Part shown: positions 11,414 through 22,642 of the stretch, piece after piece
How positions within the stretch are numbered: position 1 is the stretch's first letter
Layout: each line of letters begins with the position of its first letter
Assembly (NCBI GenBank): GCA_034509735.1
Contig: JACGWO010000003.1
Location: 9,052,001 to 9,116,000 of the forward strand
Source of the DNA: Sesamum alatum
Lineage: Eukaryota; Streptophyta; Magnoliopsida; Lamiales; Pedaliaceae
DNA length: 64,000 nt
Direction of reading: 5' to 3'
The notes under the pieces: generated by a model
The model's input: only the letters and a program-made list of their open reading frames with translations
Database searches by the model: none
What the model was told of the DNA's origin: nothing
Made by a program: the position numbers and the translations under genes

Positions 11414-12857
11414 CAAGATTCATCATCTCCTTCAAAGTGTGTGCTAAGGAGTATTTATAGAGGAGGAATCCTATTCCTCTTCTAGTTTCCTACACTTTGA
11501 AAACCCCACCATGGCTAGGATTTGACCTAGTCAAATCCTAGTCAAAATCTAGCTTCTTTGGTCAAACCAATATTAGCCATTGATTCCTCCCTTTTAATCT
11601 CAACCATTGATTTAATTTAATGGAATATTTAAATCCCATTTAAATATTCCAAGGGCAATAAATAAATATATTAAATATAAATATTTATTCCAAGCCTATT
11701 AAATCAATTTCTGATAAATCTAATTTATTAGATAAGTCCCTTTTATTTAATAAAAGGATTAATTCTTCCCAAGAAAATAAAGACCCGATTAAATTCAATT
11801 TAATCGCTCCATTTCTCCAAATATTTAATTCTAAATTAAATACGTTTATGTGTGCAGATTGTGTGTGACTCTTTAGGTTCACCTTCAGCTAGACTTGGTT
11901 GGATTCCTAGAATCCGCCCGTTACGATAGGTGGCCATCTAGCAACGGTCCATGGGACTAGAGACTAGGTGAATATACGAGGATGAACATTTAGGCTCTAC
12001 AGTACATCTATCCTTCCGTCTACGGTCTCACCACTTAGGGTCTACGGCACGGAAAATGCAGGTACCCATTTTGGACCTAAGTGTCGGTCTGTCCTCTACT
12101 AAACGCTGCAAGGGAAGCCTTCCCTTCTATTCAGTTACTGTGGCCACAGATTTTAGGGACAAGACACAGAGGATTTGTGAGACACAACTGTCAACACTTT
12201 TTGACATGAGACAGATCCTTTCTTGGAAACTACTGTCACTCTGCACACCGGAGCTACACTAGATATGGCTTATGACTACTCAAGTGCATCTTGGAAATCT
12301 CTCACCATAGCTAAGATACAGCCCTGATGTACAGGTAAACTCAGCAATTCCTCGAGTCAAAGGACTTGACCTGTACCGTTGGAACTAGGAACACACGTTA
12401 TACCTAACGATCCTACTTAAGGTGCTCTGTAAGACGGTTCCCACGAGTCACCTCAGTCAGCCGCTCCCCTAGCAGGCCAACCCACTAGCATTGCTTAGAC
12501 GACCCTCGTCACCCGTCGATGAAATACAACAGCAGATGCTCAATGCAAGTCTCAAGGGGAATCTCGGTACCCAATTTTGAGATTCCTTGACTTGGAGATT
12601 TCCCAAACTGATTCGGCGGAACTGATTTCATGGACCTACCTCCAAGCGTAGTCCCAGTCTCCTAAATGCGTTTTCAGTCTGTGGGCTTTGTTTGCGTAGT
12701 GAACAGTTATAAAGCAGATAAAGTGAACACAAACAAAGTAAATGCCTAAATGAATTTCACTTCTTATTCATTAAGGATTTATTAAAACCTCGAAATTGTT
12801 CAGACATAGGTTACAATTCGCCTACCAAGATTGGCTACATGGTCACCTATTCTAACA
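11086..12857 (-). repeat. truncated group B LTR, minus strand
   Basis: About 1,772 bases of group B LTR ending CCTATTCTAACA at 12,857. The plus-strand left end (the LTR's 3' end, about 180-200 bases) is missing: the sequence starts at the CCTACC...TTGTCGTTTTC block. The left junction shares CCC with the integrase fragment, typical of a microhomology-mediated deletion. Copia pol resumes directly on the right. Confidence 0.85.
11374..11411 (+). repeat. (GT)19 microsatellite
   Basis: Uninterrupted GT dinucleotide run of about 38 bases within the truncated B LTR. Other B LTRs have only short GT tracts here, so this is a local expansion. Confidence 0.95.
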
Positions 12858-13883
12858 GAGGTTAGTGGGAGACAAGTTAGAATCGAGATCTAGCTTGTGC
12901 AGGTTCGTTAAATATCCAAAGGATTTGGGTTATTACTTTTACGACCCCTCAAAATATAAGGTCTTTGTTTCAAGGAATGCAGTATTCTTGATAAAAGGAT
13001 TTCCAACGAATATCCAACGTGATGAATTGCTCCGTGAGGAATCAAGTGAGACAAATCAATCATCAGCACTAGAAGCTCCGGATACTTCACTAAGAGGTTT
13101 TAGGTTCAGTACCCAACAGGTTGAGCAACCTCACGAGGCACAACATGATGGACAGCCTCTACAGGCCGAGCATGTTGGGCGACCTCACGAGGAACCAACC
13201 ACGGTACCAGAACCGCCAGCTCCTATCGTTTCTGCGCGCTCAGTTACCACTAACGTTCTAGTCCTTCACAGGTTAGCCAAAGTGCCGCGCCCTCCCGTGA
13301 GGTATGGCGTTTTAGGTATGACCGGTCAATTGGATAAGGATCCTAAGACATACGGGAACAAGATATCAGACATCGACTCGGGAAAATGGCTTGAGGTCAT
13401 GAAAGCCGAGATGGACTCCATGAGCACAAACCAAGTGTGGACACTTGTAGACCCACCCAAAGGTATTAAACCATTCGGGTGTAAATGGGTCTATAAGCAT
13501 AAACATGGGGTTGATGGAGAAGTAACTACCTTCAAGGCCAGGCTAGTGGCGAAAGGTCACACTCAACGACCCGGGGTCAATTTTGAGGACACCTACTCGC
13601 CAGTAGCCATGACTAAGTCCATTCGGATAATGCTTGTCATAGCTGCATGGTATGACTATGAAATATGGCAGATTGACGTGAAAACGACGTTCCTTAATGG
13701 ATTCATTGAGGAAGAGATCTATACAAATCAGCCGGAAGGATTCATAGTAGTTGGAAAAGAGCAGAAAGTCTGTCATCTCCAAAAGTCCATCTATGGCCTC
13801 AAACAAGCATCCCATAGTTGGAACATTCGCTTTGATGAAGTCATACAAGGTTATGATTTCATCAAGAATCAATATGACCCTTG
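12858..13883 (+). pseudogene. integrase C-terminus and RT N-terminal half (element E)
   Basis: Longest continuous coding remnant of its strand here, open from about 12,865 to a stop at 13,887. It begins at the integrase C-terminal region (GYYFYDPSKYKVFVSRNAVF), passes a low-complexity linker rich in Q, E, H and P, and enters the RT with [58 protein letters not shown] and SIYGLKQASHSWN. It stops at QYDPC, before the YVDD catalytic block, where it is joined to the interior of a group A LTR with TTG shared at the junction. The true frame started upstream; no start codon belongs here. Inactive because catalytic residues are absent. Confidence 0.92.
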
Positions 13884-15125
13884 CTAGACGGCAACCCATG
13901 GTAGCGGGCCCTTGTGGGACAAGTCTAGATGAAGGTGAACCTAAAGGGTCACACACAAATCACCGAAAAGGTTGAGAGATTGACTTGGAGTCAATCTCGA
14001 AGGATAAATAAGTAATTGGATTACTTAAGAGATAGTCCATTGGATGGACGGGCCAATATTGTATCGAGCCCTCGTTTAATCAGTAAATTGAATTTATCGA
14101 TTAAATATGGAAATTTGAGATGTTGGATCTTTTGATTGGATTAAAGGACCAACGGGAATAATTTAAATGGACATTAAGTTGGATTTAATTTTGGGTTCGT
14201 CGTAATTGGATTACGGTAAAACCCGGTCTGTTAAATTTTGACCCGAGAGGAGAATTAATTCCTATTTTGGAATAGGAAGAAGTTGGACTTCTTCCCATAT
14301 TGAGCATGCCGAAAATGCTCCCTTGGAGGAAGCAAAACTCAGTCATATTTCATGCTAGGTGGTGGTTGACTTATCTCTTTTGGAAAGAGACAAATCCACT
14401 CCAATCAAGCCCTTCCCTTTTGGTATGATTTGATCATACCTTAAAAGTTGGTAGGCTTGATTGAAGAATTAATGGTGATTGATTGGGATGTATCTAGACA
14501 TCCTTGGATGAACCTAGACACATTCCAATAATCACATTAATTATGTATATATATGAGTATATACAACACCTTGATTAAGAGAATAACAATTCATCTTTTC
14601 TAGGAAAAGAAGAAAGTATTTTTGGCCCCTCTCCTCTCTCCCATTCTCGGCCTCTCTCTCCCTCTCCCACTTGTGTTCTTCATTTGATCTTGGATCAAAA
14701 AGGAAGAACAAAGTAGGTTTAAGAGAATACTAATTCATAGTGTTTATTCTCTTAAACCGATTCCTTCATAAACTCATTTTCTTCTAGCAAGGAGAACGTG
14801 AGTTTCTTCTGGTGTGGTGTGGATCACTTTTGGAGAACCCATACGTTTGGATTTTGTGAACATTCCGGAGAAGGAACAGTGCAAGTAGCCGTGCACACGT
14901 GAAATCTACAAAGGTAATGGTTTATTACGCTTTTGTAGATTTACTTTTCATCTATGCCCTATGTGTTATATATGTTTAAATATTAATACATCCTACATCG
15001 AATGCCCGGTTGAGCACCTAAGGGTACACCCCTTGGGCTCACGTTTATTTAAATTGTTTAAGTTTACGTACTTCTATGCTTTCTCGCTTCCGCTCGCACT
15101 CCCAGGCGGATGCGCTTATCCTTCA
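13884..15125 (+). repeat. 3' half of a group A LTR (5' LTR of A2)
   Basis: Starts inside the LTR at the CTAGACGGCAACCCATGG block and runs to the end ...TTATCCTTCA. A primer site follows immediately, so this was a 5' LTR. The first about 0.95 kb is missing, deleted together with the 3' half of the preceding element's pol. Confidence 0.9.
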
Positions 15126-15127
15126 AG

Positions 15128-15147
15128 TGGTATCAGAGCCCGGTTCG
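15128..15147 (+). other. primer binding site of element A2
   Basis: TGGTATCAGAGCCCGGTTCG two bases after the LTR end; complementary to initiator tRNA-Met 3' end. Confidence 0.92.
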
Positions 15148-15236
15148 ATGTAAGGGGCATAGATTTATGTGCTTGGCATGATCTACTTGCTTTTACGGCT
15201 TTAATGGCATGTTAGATTGCATGAATACATGAATAA
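15148..15236 (+). other. leader of A2, first part
   Basis: Leader sequence collinear with 31,373-31,475 of the nested A element. It is interrupted after AATAA (15,232-15,236) by a solo B LTR and resumes at 17,225. Confidence 0.85.
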
Positions 15237-17224
15237 TGAAAGATTGTGGATCGTCCCGGGAAAATAGCGCGAATGCGGAAGCGCGATATAAAATTAAAAT
15301 ACGAAATTTAAACATGCTTTAACGAAAACTAAAGAACACGTTCAAGGGGTGTGCCCTTGAACTTTCCCGGGTGTTCGGTGTATCTCATGAATTAAATACA
15401 TACAAACAATCATGGAGGCCATAGGGATTAAAATTAAAAGGGACGAAAACGTAAACCGAGACCTACCCGTTGTCGTTTCCGTCTTCAACGACTACTCGCG
15501 TTGTTCCCCCTTTTGCACCAAGACCTCGTTCTTGAGATCCTCCAAATTGTGACACACGATCCACCCACGTATCTTGCACGTCGTGTTAGCAACGAACAAG
15601 TATTATTTTTGGAGAGGATAGATCAACCACGCGTTATGAATTAATGGGATCGATCTTCCTAAGTTCAATTGTTCCAAGAACAAAGAACAAGAGTATTTTC
15701 TTGTGTGAGACAGAAAGGGGTGGATGAGAATGGGGAGAGAGGGAGCCGAATTCAAGTGTGTGTTGTGTGTGTGTTGGAATTTCATCAAATCATCAATTGT
15801 AGGAGGCTACGGGTTTATATAGAGGAGTTGTTTAATCCTCTTTAAACTCCAACTCTAAGAGGTCTATTTTGACTAGGATTTTGACCTAGTCAAAGTCCTA
15901 GTTAAAATAGTATTTGGCCTTGTCAAATTAATCCTAGCCAGCCATTTTTCCCTTTCAATCTCAACCATTAATTTAATTTAATGGAATATTTAAATCCTAT
16001 TAAATATCCCGAAGGCCAAATAAATAAATATAATAAATTATAAATATTTATTCTAGGCCTGTTAAATTAATCCTCTAATAAATCTAATTTATTAGAATAA
16101 TTCCTTTTATCAAATAATAGGAATTAATTCTCCAAGAAAATAAAGGACCCGATTAAATCCAATTTAATCATTCCTTTTCTCCAATATTTAATTCTAAATT
16201 AAATACTAAATTTGTGTGTGGATAGTGTGTGACTCTTTAGGTTCACCTTTCAGCTAGACTTGGTCGGATTCCTCGAATCCATCCGTTACCATGGGTGGCC
16301 ATCTAGCAACGGTCCATGGCACTAGAGACTAGGTGAAATATTAGGGGATGAACTTTTAGGCTCTAACAGTACATTTGTCCTTCTGTCTACGGTCTCACCA
16401 CCTAGGGTCTAGGGCACGGAAAATGCGCGTATCCATTTTGGACCTAAGTGTCGGTCTGTCCTCACTAAACGCCGCAAGGGAAGCCTTCCGTTCTGTTCAG
16501 TTACTGTGGCCACAGATTTTAGGGACAAGACACAGAGCATACGTGAGACTCAACTGTCAATGCCTTTTGACAGGAGACAGTTCCTTTCTTGGAAACTACT
16601 GTCACTTTGTACAGCAGAGCTGCACTAGACATGGCTTATGACTACTCAAGTGCTTCTTGGTAATCTCTCACCATATCTAAGATACAGACCTGATATACAG
16701 GTAAACTCAGCAGTTCCTCAAGTCAAAGGACTTGACCTGTACCGTTGGAACCGGGAATACACGTCATACCTTACTGACCCTACTCAAGGTCCTCTGTAAG
16801 ACGGTTCCCGCGAGTCACCTCAGTCAGGTGCTCCCTAGCAGGCTAACCCACTTACACTGCTTAGACAACCTTCGTCACCCGTCGATGAAATACGACAGCA
16901 GATGCTTAGTGTAAGTCTCAAAGGGAATCCCAGTACCCATTTTCGAGATTCCTTGACTTGGAGTTTTCCGGACTGATTCTGCGGGACTGATTTCATGGAC
17001 CTACCTCCAAGCGTAGTCCCAGTCCCCGAAATGGGCTTTCAGCCCGTGGGCTTTGTTTGCGTAGTGAACAGATAGATAAAGCAGTAAAGTGAACGCAAAT
17101 AAAGTAATGCCAGAATGAATTCCACTTCTTTATTCATTAATAGTTTTATCAAAACACTGAAATTGCCTAGACATAGGTTACATTTTGCCCGCCAAGATTG
17201 GCTACATGGTCACCTATTCTAACA
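15237..17224 (-). repeat. solo LTR, group B, minus strand
   Basis: Complete 1,988-base group B LTR, plus-strand ends TGAAAGATTG and TATTCTAACA. It is flanked by a perfect target duplication AATAA (15,232-15,236 and 17,225-17,229), with the A2 leader continuing on both sides. A TATA box on the minus strand lies at about 15,814-15,821. No internal region is attached, so it is a solo LTR left by intra-element recombination. Confidence 0.95.
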
Positions 17225-18029
17225 AATAAATATGATGATTCAATTGTTTAAAAATTTGATGGACGTTAAGCATGCAAATCATGTGAGATTGGATCTAAAA
17301 TTTGCATGTTCATTTTTGTTTATTTTTTATTTATTTTTGCTGAAAGTGGTGTCGAAAAATTGTGGAAAAATGGACAGCAGCGGCAGCGTTTGGCTGCCGC
17401 CCCTACTGGCCGGTCACTGGCTGTCGGGCGCGTACGGGCTCACGCCTGCGCGCAGGCCTGGCCGGTGTGCCTTCCAGCGTGCCTGCAAGTGTTCGTGCTG
17501 GGCCTGTGCGCGCGGCTGGCCGGCAGGCACAACGGCTGGGCCGTTTTTGTGCCGTTCTTCGACGTTTTTCAAAAAATTTGATTTTCTATTTTTTTTGCAC
17601 ATTATTCTGAAAATATATTAATTTTGCACATTTGATTTTGGGATAATTGGATTGTTCCTTAGATCAAATTTGCTTAATTAATTTGGGATTGATACATGCA
17701 TTAGATGCATTATTTATAATGTCCATTAAATTTGAAATTTGAATTTTGCATATTTTTTATGTATTTATGCTTTGTGATGTTGGACATCAGTTGGATATTT
17801 GGAATATCCATGGTTAAAGCATGATTATTGGAATAATTATGTTATGTGCATTGATGGGATCAACATGGATGATCACAAAAAGCCCTAGACCTTGTGTATG
17901 GATGAATGTATGATTATTTACATTTCTATTGGTTGGGGCCTGCGTGCGTCTTGTTTTGGGACTATCATCTCCCTTTTTTCAGCCTCATGATGTTAAGGCT
18001 TGTTATTATTTCCCATGTATTACTATCAA
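17225..18029 (+). other. leader of A2, second part, with GC-rich island
   Basis: Continues the A2 leader. It contains a GC-rich island at about 17,385-17,555 in an otherwise AT-rich stretch, in the place where B and D leaders also have one. Open frames of 60-130 codons across the island are by-products of its composition. At about 18,029 the leader is joined directly to RT sequence, a large internal deletion. Confidence 0.8.
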
Positions 18030-18236
18030 TACCCTAGTGGACCCACCCAAAGGGGTAAAACCCGTGGGGTGTAAATGGTTCTACAAACGTAAGTTTAGAG
18101 CTGACGGGGAGGTTACAACCTTCAAAGCCAGGCTTGTGGCGAAGGGTTACACTCAGCCACCTGGGATCGACTTTGAGGAAACCTACTCGCCTGTAGCAAT
18201 GGCCAAGTCCATTCGGATACTGCTTGCCATAGCAGC
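18030..18236 (+). pseudogene. RT fragment (element A2)
   Basis: About 69 codons of copia [55 protein letters not shown]. Gag, protease and integrase are absent, deleted between leader and RT. The fragment is cut at 18,237 by the next B LTR. Confidence 0.92.
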
Positions 18237-20174
18237 TGAAAGAATATGTGGATCGTCCCGGGAAAATTGCGCGAATGCGGAAGCGGGTATAAAATAAAAT
18301 AGCGGAATTTAAATCATGCTTTTAAATTAAAGAACACGTTTCAAGAGGTGTGCCCTTGAAATTTTCCGGGTGTTCGGTGTATCTCATGAATAAATAACAT
18401 GTAAGCAATCATGGAGGCCATAGGGTTGAAAAATAAAAGAGGCGAAAATGTAAACCGAGACCTACCCGTTGTCGTTTTCGTCTTCAACGGCTACACGCGT
18501 TGTTCCTCGTTTTGCACCAAGATCTCGTTCTTGAGACCCTCCAAATCGTGACACACGATCCACCCACGTATCTTGCACGTCGTGCTAGCAACGAACACGT
18601 ATGTAATTTTTGGAGTGGATGAATCAACAACACGTTATGAATTAACAGTATTGATTCATCAATGCTCTAATGTTCCAAGAACAAAAGAACAAGAATTGTT
18701 TTCTTGCTAAGAGAGAGAGATGGGGCGGACGAGAGGGGAGAGGGAGAGAGTTGTGTGTGTGTTGGAATTTCATCATCCTTCAAAAAGGTGCAAGGCTAGG
18801 GGATTATATAGAGGAGGAGTTTAATCCTCTTTAAACTCCAACTCTTTAGAAACTTAATTTGACTAGGATTTTGACCTAGTCAAAGTCCTAGTCAAAGTGG
18901 AATTTGACCTTGTCAAATTCAATCCTAGCCTTTCATCTCTCCCATTAAATCTCAACCATTAATTTAATTTAATGGAATATTTAAATCCTATTAAATATTC
19001 CAAAAGGCCAAAGAAATATAATAAATAAATATTAATATTTATTCTAGGCCCATTAAATTAATTCCCTTAATAAATCCAATTTATTAATTTAATTCCCTTT
19101 ATCAAATAGAAGGAATTAATTCTCCAAGAAAATATAGGACCCGATTAAATACTAAGTGTGTGTGTGTGGATAGTGTGTGACTCTTTAGGTTCACCTTTCA
19201 GCTAGACTTGATCGGATTCCTATAATCCGTCCGTTACCATGGGTGGCCATCTAGCAACGGTCCATGGCACTAGAGACTAGGTGAAATATTCAGGGATGAA
19301 CATTTAGGCTCTAACAGTACACTTGTCCTTCTGTCTTCGGTCTCATTACTTAGGGTCTAGGGCATGGAAAATGCAGGTACCCATTTTGGACCTAAGTGTC
19401 GGTCTGTCCTTACTAAATGCCGCAAGGGAAACCTTCCCTTCTGTTCAGTTACTGTGGCCACAGATTTTAGGGACAAGACACAGAGCATACATGAGACTGA
19501 ACTGTCAATGCCTTTTGACAGGAGACAGACCCTTTCTTGGAAATTACTGTCACGCTGTACACCAGAGCTGCACTAGACATGGCTTATGACTACTCAAGAG
19601 TATTTTGGCAATCTCTCACCATATCTAAGATACAGACCTGATGTACAGGTAAACTCAGTAGTTCCTCATGTCAAAGGACTTGACCTATACCATTGGAACC
19701 GGGAATACACGTCGTACCTTGCTGACCATACTCAAGGTCCTCCGTAAGACGGTTCCCGCGAGTCACCTCAGTCAGCTGCTTCCTAGCATGCTTACCCACT
19801 AACACTGCTTAGATGACCTTCGTCACCCGTCGATGAAATACGACAACAGATGCTTAGTGCAAGTCTCAAGGGGAATCTCGGTACCCATTTTCGAGATTCC
19901 TTGACTTGGAGATTTCCGGACTGATTCGGTAAGACATATTTCATGGACGTACCTCAAAGCGTAGTCCCAATCCCCGAAATCGATTCTCAGTCCGTGGGCT
20001 TTGTTTGCGTAGTGAACAGATATGTAATAGCAGATATAAGTGAACGTAAACAAAGTGTTGCCATATGAATTTTCACTTCTTTATTCATAAATGATTTATC
20101 AAACACCTGAAATTGTCTAGACATAGGTTACATATTCCCGCCAAAATTGGCTTACATGGTCACCTATTCTAACA
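18237..20174 (-). repeat. 3' LTR of element B2, group B, minus strand
   Basis: 1,938-base group B LTR with plus-strand ends TGAAAGAATA and TATTCTAACA. The reversed purine tract and RNase H follow on the right, so on the minus strand this is the 3' LTR. The left flank is GCAGC in RT; no matching duplication is found on the right, because the 5' part of B2 is lost. Confidence 0.92.
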
Positions 20175-20175
20175 A

Positions 20176-20185
20176 TCTCCCACTT
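20176..20185 (-). other. polypurine tract of B2
   Basis: The reverse complement is AAGTGGGAGA followed by T and the LTR start, as in the other elements. Confidence 0.87.
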
Positions 20186-20190
20186 GACCT

Positions 20191-20977
20191 TTAAAGCCAA
20201 TCGCCCATATGTCTAATCCTCATCTTCTCAAGATGTTGCGTATGAGCGCTCTGCGACATAGGCTTTGTCAACGGATCTGTTGTGTTGTCTGCTGAGTTGA
20301 CTCGGTCCATCCGAACGTCACCTCTTCCTACCATTTCTCTAAGAAGATGGTAGCGTCTAAGAATGTGTTTGGAACGGTGATGAGATCTCGGTTCCTTTGC
20401 TGGCGCTATTGCACCGTTGTTATCACAGAAGATGACAACAGGCTTGGCGATGCTAGGCAACACACCCAACTCTTGGATGTAGTTTCTCATCCAAACCACT
20501 TCCTTAGCAGCTTCTGAAGCTGCTATGTATTCAGCCTCTGTAGTGGAGTCAGCAGTGGTCGCTTGCTTGGAACTTTTCCAAGCCACTACTCCTCTATTGA
20601 GCTTGAATACGTAACCCGATTGAGACTTGGCATCATCGTCATCAGACTGGAAGCTAGCGTCGCTAAAGCCTTCCAGGATCAGCTCTCCATTGCCATAGAC
20701 TAAGAACATTTCCTTAGTCCTCATTAGGTACTTAAGGATGCCCTTACCAGCATTCCAATGTGCCTCTCTTGCGCAGGACTGATATCTGCTTGTTACGCTC
20801 AAAGCGTACGCAATGTCAGGCCTAGTGCAGTGGATCGCATATTGGATGCTACCTACGGCAGAAGCATAGGGGATGACTTTCATCCTTTCAAGTTCCTCAT
20901 GAGTCTGTAGGGACTGTTTCTTGGACAACTTGATCCCATGCCTCATGGGAAGGAATCCTCGTTTGGAGTTGTCCATT
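20191..20977 (-). pseudogene. copia RNase H with end of RT (element B2)
   Basis: Best-preserved RNase H in the window: about 260 uninterrupted codons. From the N-terminus it shows MDNSKRGFLPMRHGIKLSKK (end of RT), CTRPDIAYALSVTSRYQS, then RNase H landmarks DASFQSDDDDAKSQSGY, STTEAEYIA, VVIFCDNNGAIA, HHRSKHILRRYHLLREM and DPLTKPMS. The acidic residues expected for catalysis are present. It ends just before the purine tract. Upstream on the minus strand it is joined at about 20,978 to a different LTR (group C), so RT, integrase and gag of B2 are missing. Only a fragment, despite the open frame. Confidence 0.93.
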
Positions 20978-21464
20978 GTACTATCGGAATTGGGAATACA
21001 AGTCATACCTAACAGACCCTACTCAAGGTCTTCCATATGACGGTTCCCACGAGTTACCTCAGTCAGCAGCCACCTAGGTGGCTAACCCACTAACACTGCA
21101 TGGATGAGCCTCATCCCTTCTCGATGAAACGCGACTGCAGATGCTTAGTGGAAGTCTCAAATGGATTTTTGATGCTCTATCTCGAGATTCCTTGACTTAG
21201 AGTATTTCAAACCGATCCGAAGAAACTGATTTCATGAACCTACCATCCAATGCGCAGTTCCAGTTTCCCAGAATGTGATTTCGGTCTGTGGGCTTTGCTT
21301 GTCTCGTGAACAATTAATATAAAGCAGTAAAGTGAAGACAAACAACGTATAAGCCAATTGAATATCACGTTCTTATTCATTACAATTTATTAAAACTCTG
21401 AAATTGTTCAGACATGAGTTACATCAGCCTAATCAGATTGGCTTCATGGTCACCTATTCAAACA
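20978..21464 (-). repeat. 5' end fragment of a group C LTR
   Basis: About 487 bases that on the minus strand begin TGTTTGAATAGGTGACCATG and resemble the first part of group B LTRs but with many differences; it is not the same subfamily. Its remainder is absent: the fragment runs straight into B2 RT/RNase H. Only copy of this group in the window. Confidence 0.75.
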
Positions 21465-22642
21465 CCATATGTATACATTCCATGGAGGATTTTCAACTCC
21501 TACTCAACTTTCTTTAACCCCTTGAGCTTGGACTTCAAGTCATGGACCGGTTTGACCGATTTTGATTTAATCAAATTAAATCAAGTGATCCATGGGTTTT
21601 AAATTAATCTAATTAATTTCAAACCTTATTGAAATCCAAAAGTTTATTTAATCCAATTAAATAAATATAATGTCAAACACTAATTAATTGATCTGATCAA
21701 TTAATTAAACGAAACCCAATAAATTAATTCAATTAATTTAAAAGTGTTAAGCTCAAAATTAATTAGTCCAATTAATTCATTTTTAGGCCATCTATCCAAT
21801 GGACTCTCCCAATAAATAATCCAGTCATTTATATTCTCCTTGAATTAATTTACTCCAATTAAATTAATTCATTTCTTTCAAACTTAATTCCACTACTTTC
21901 ATAGTGTTTGTGTATGACTCTTTAGCTTCACCTTCAACTAGACTTGGACTTGTGTCCAACACAAATAATTTATTAAATCTAATTTAATTAATTATTTCTG
22001 ATTAACCATTAATAAAAAAAACGCCCGTCACCATGGGTGCCGTCTAGCAACGGTCCATGACACTAGAGACTAGGTGAATGTTGGCGTGAATATTTTGGCA
22101 CCAATTTCATATGGGTATGATCATTCTGTCTACTGTCTCCCGTCCTTATTCTAGGGCATGAAATTGGGTGTCGGTTTTCCATCCTTAATTAGGTAACTAT
22201 GCTTCATACTCGAGACACATTTACTATATTGATCAACCTAGGGAATCATACCCTACTCGATCAATTGCTATGGCCGTAGACTTGAAGAGTCTAAACAATC
22301 TCAGGGCGCATAGGAGACATAGCTATTAAATACTGATAGGAGACAGATTATCTCTTGGAATCCACTGTCCTCACTACATACTCCGACTGCACTGGACAAG
22401 CCTTATAATGACCATATCAAAGACACGGTCACCTTTCGCCAAATCCAAGATACAACCTTCATATGCATGTGACTGCCATGATTCCTCAAGTCCGAGGACT
22501 AATCCCATACTGTTGGTACTAGGAATTCCAGTCATATCGACCAAGCCTCCAAGGCTTCCATATGACGGTTTCCGCGAGTCAGTTTAGTCAGTCGACTACC
22601 TTGCCAACTAACCCACTAAAATTGCATAGACGACCTACGTCT
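21465..22642 (-). repeat. group D LTR fragment, left part
   Basis: Very AT-rich sequence alignable with 50,210-51,400 of the D element LTR (shared blocks such as CTTGGACTT, CTAGACTTGG, CGCCCGTCACCATGG). Left about 0.65 kb of the LTR is missing. It is cut at 22,642 by insertion of the B element; its continuation is 43,623-43,970. The last five bases CGTCT are the left target duplication. Confidence 0.87.

Noticed and set aside
18232..18236. GCAGC as target duplication of the B2 element
   Set aside because: No second copy is found at the right end of B2 (21,465 reads CCATA); the 5' part of B2 is lost or recombined.
17929..18297. 122-codon frame as a possible gene fused to RT
   Set aside because: It is leader sequence, then an RT fragment, then the start of a B LTR read through two joints; not a gene.
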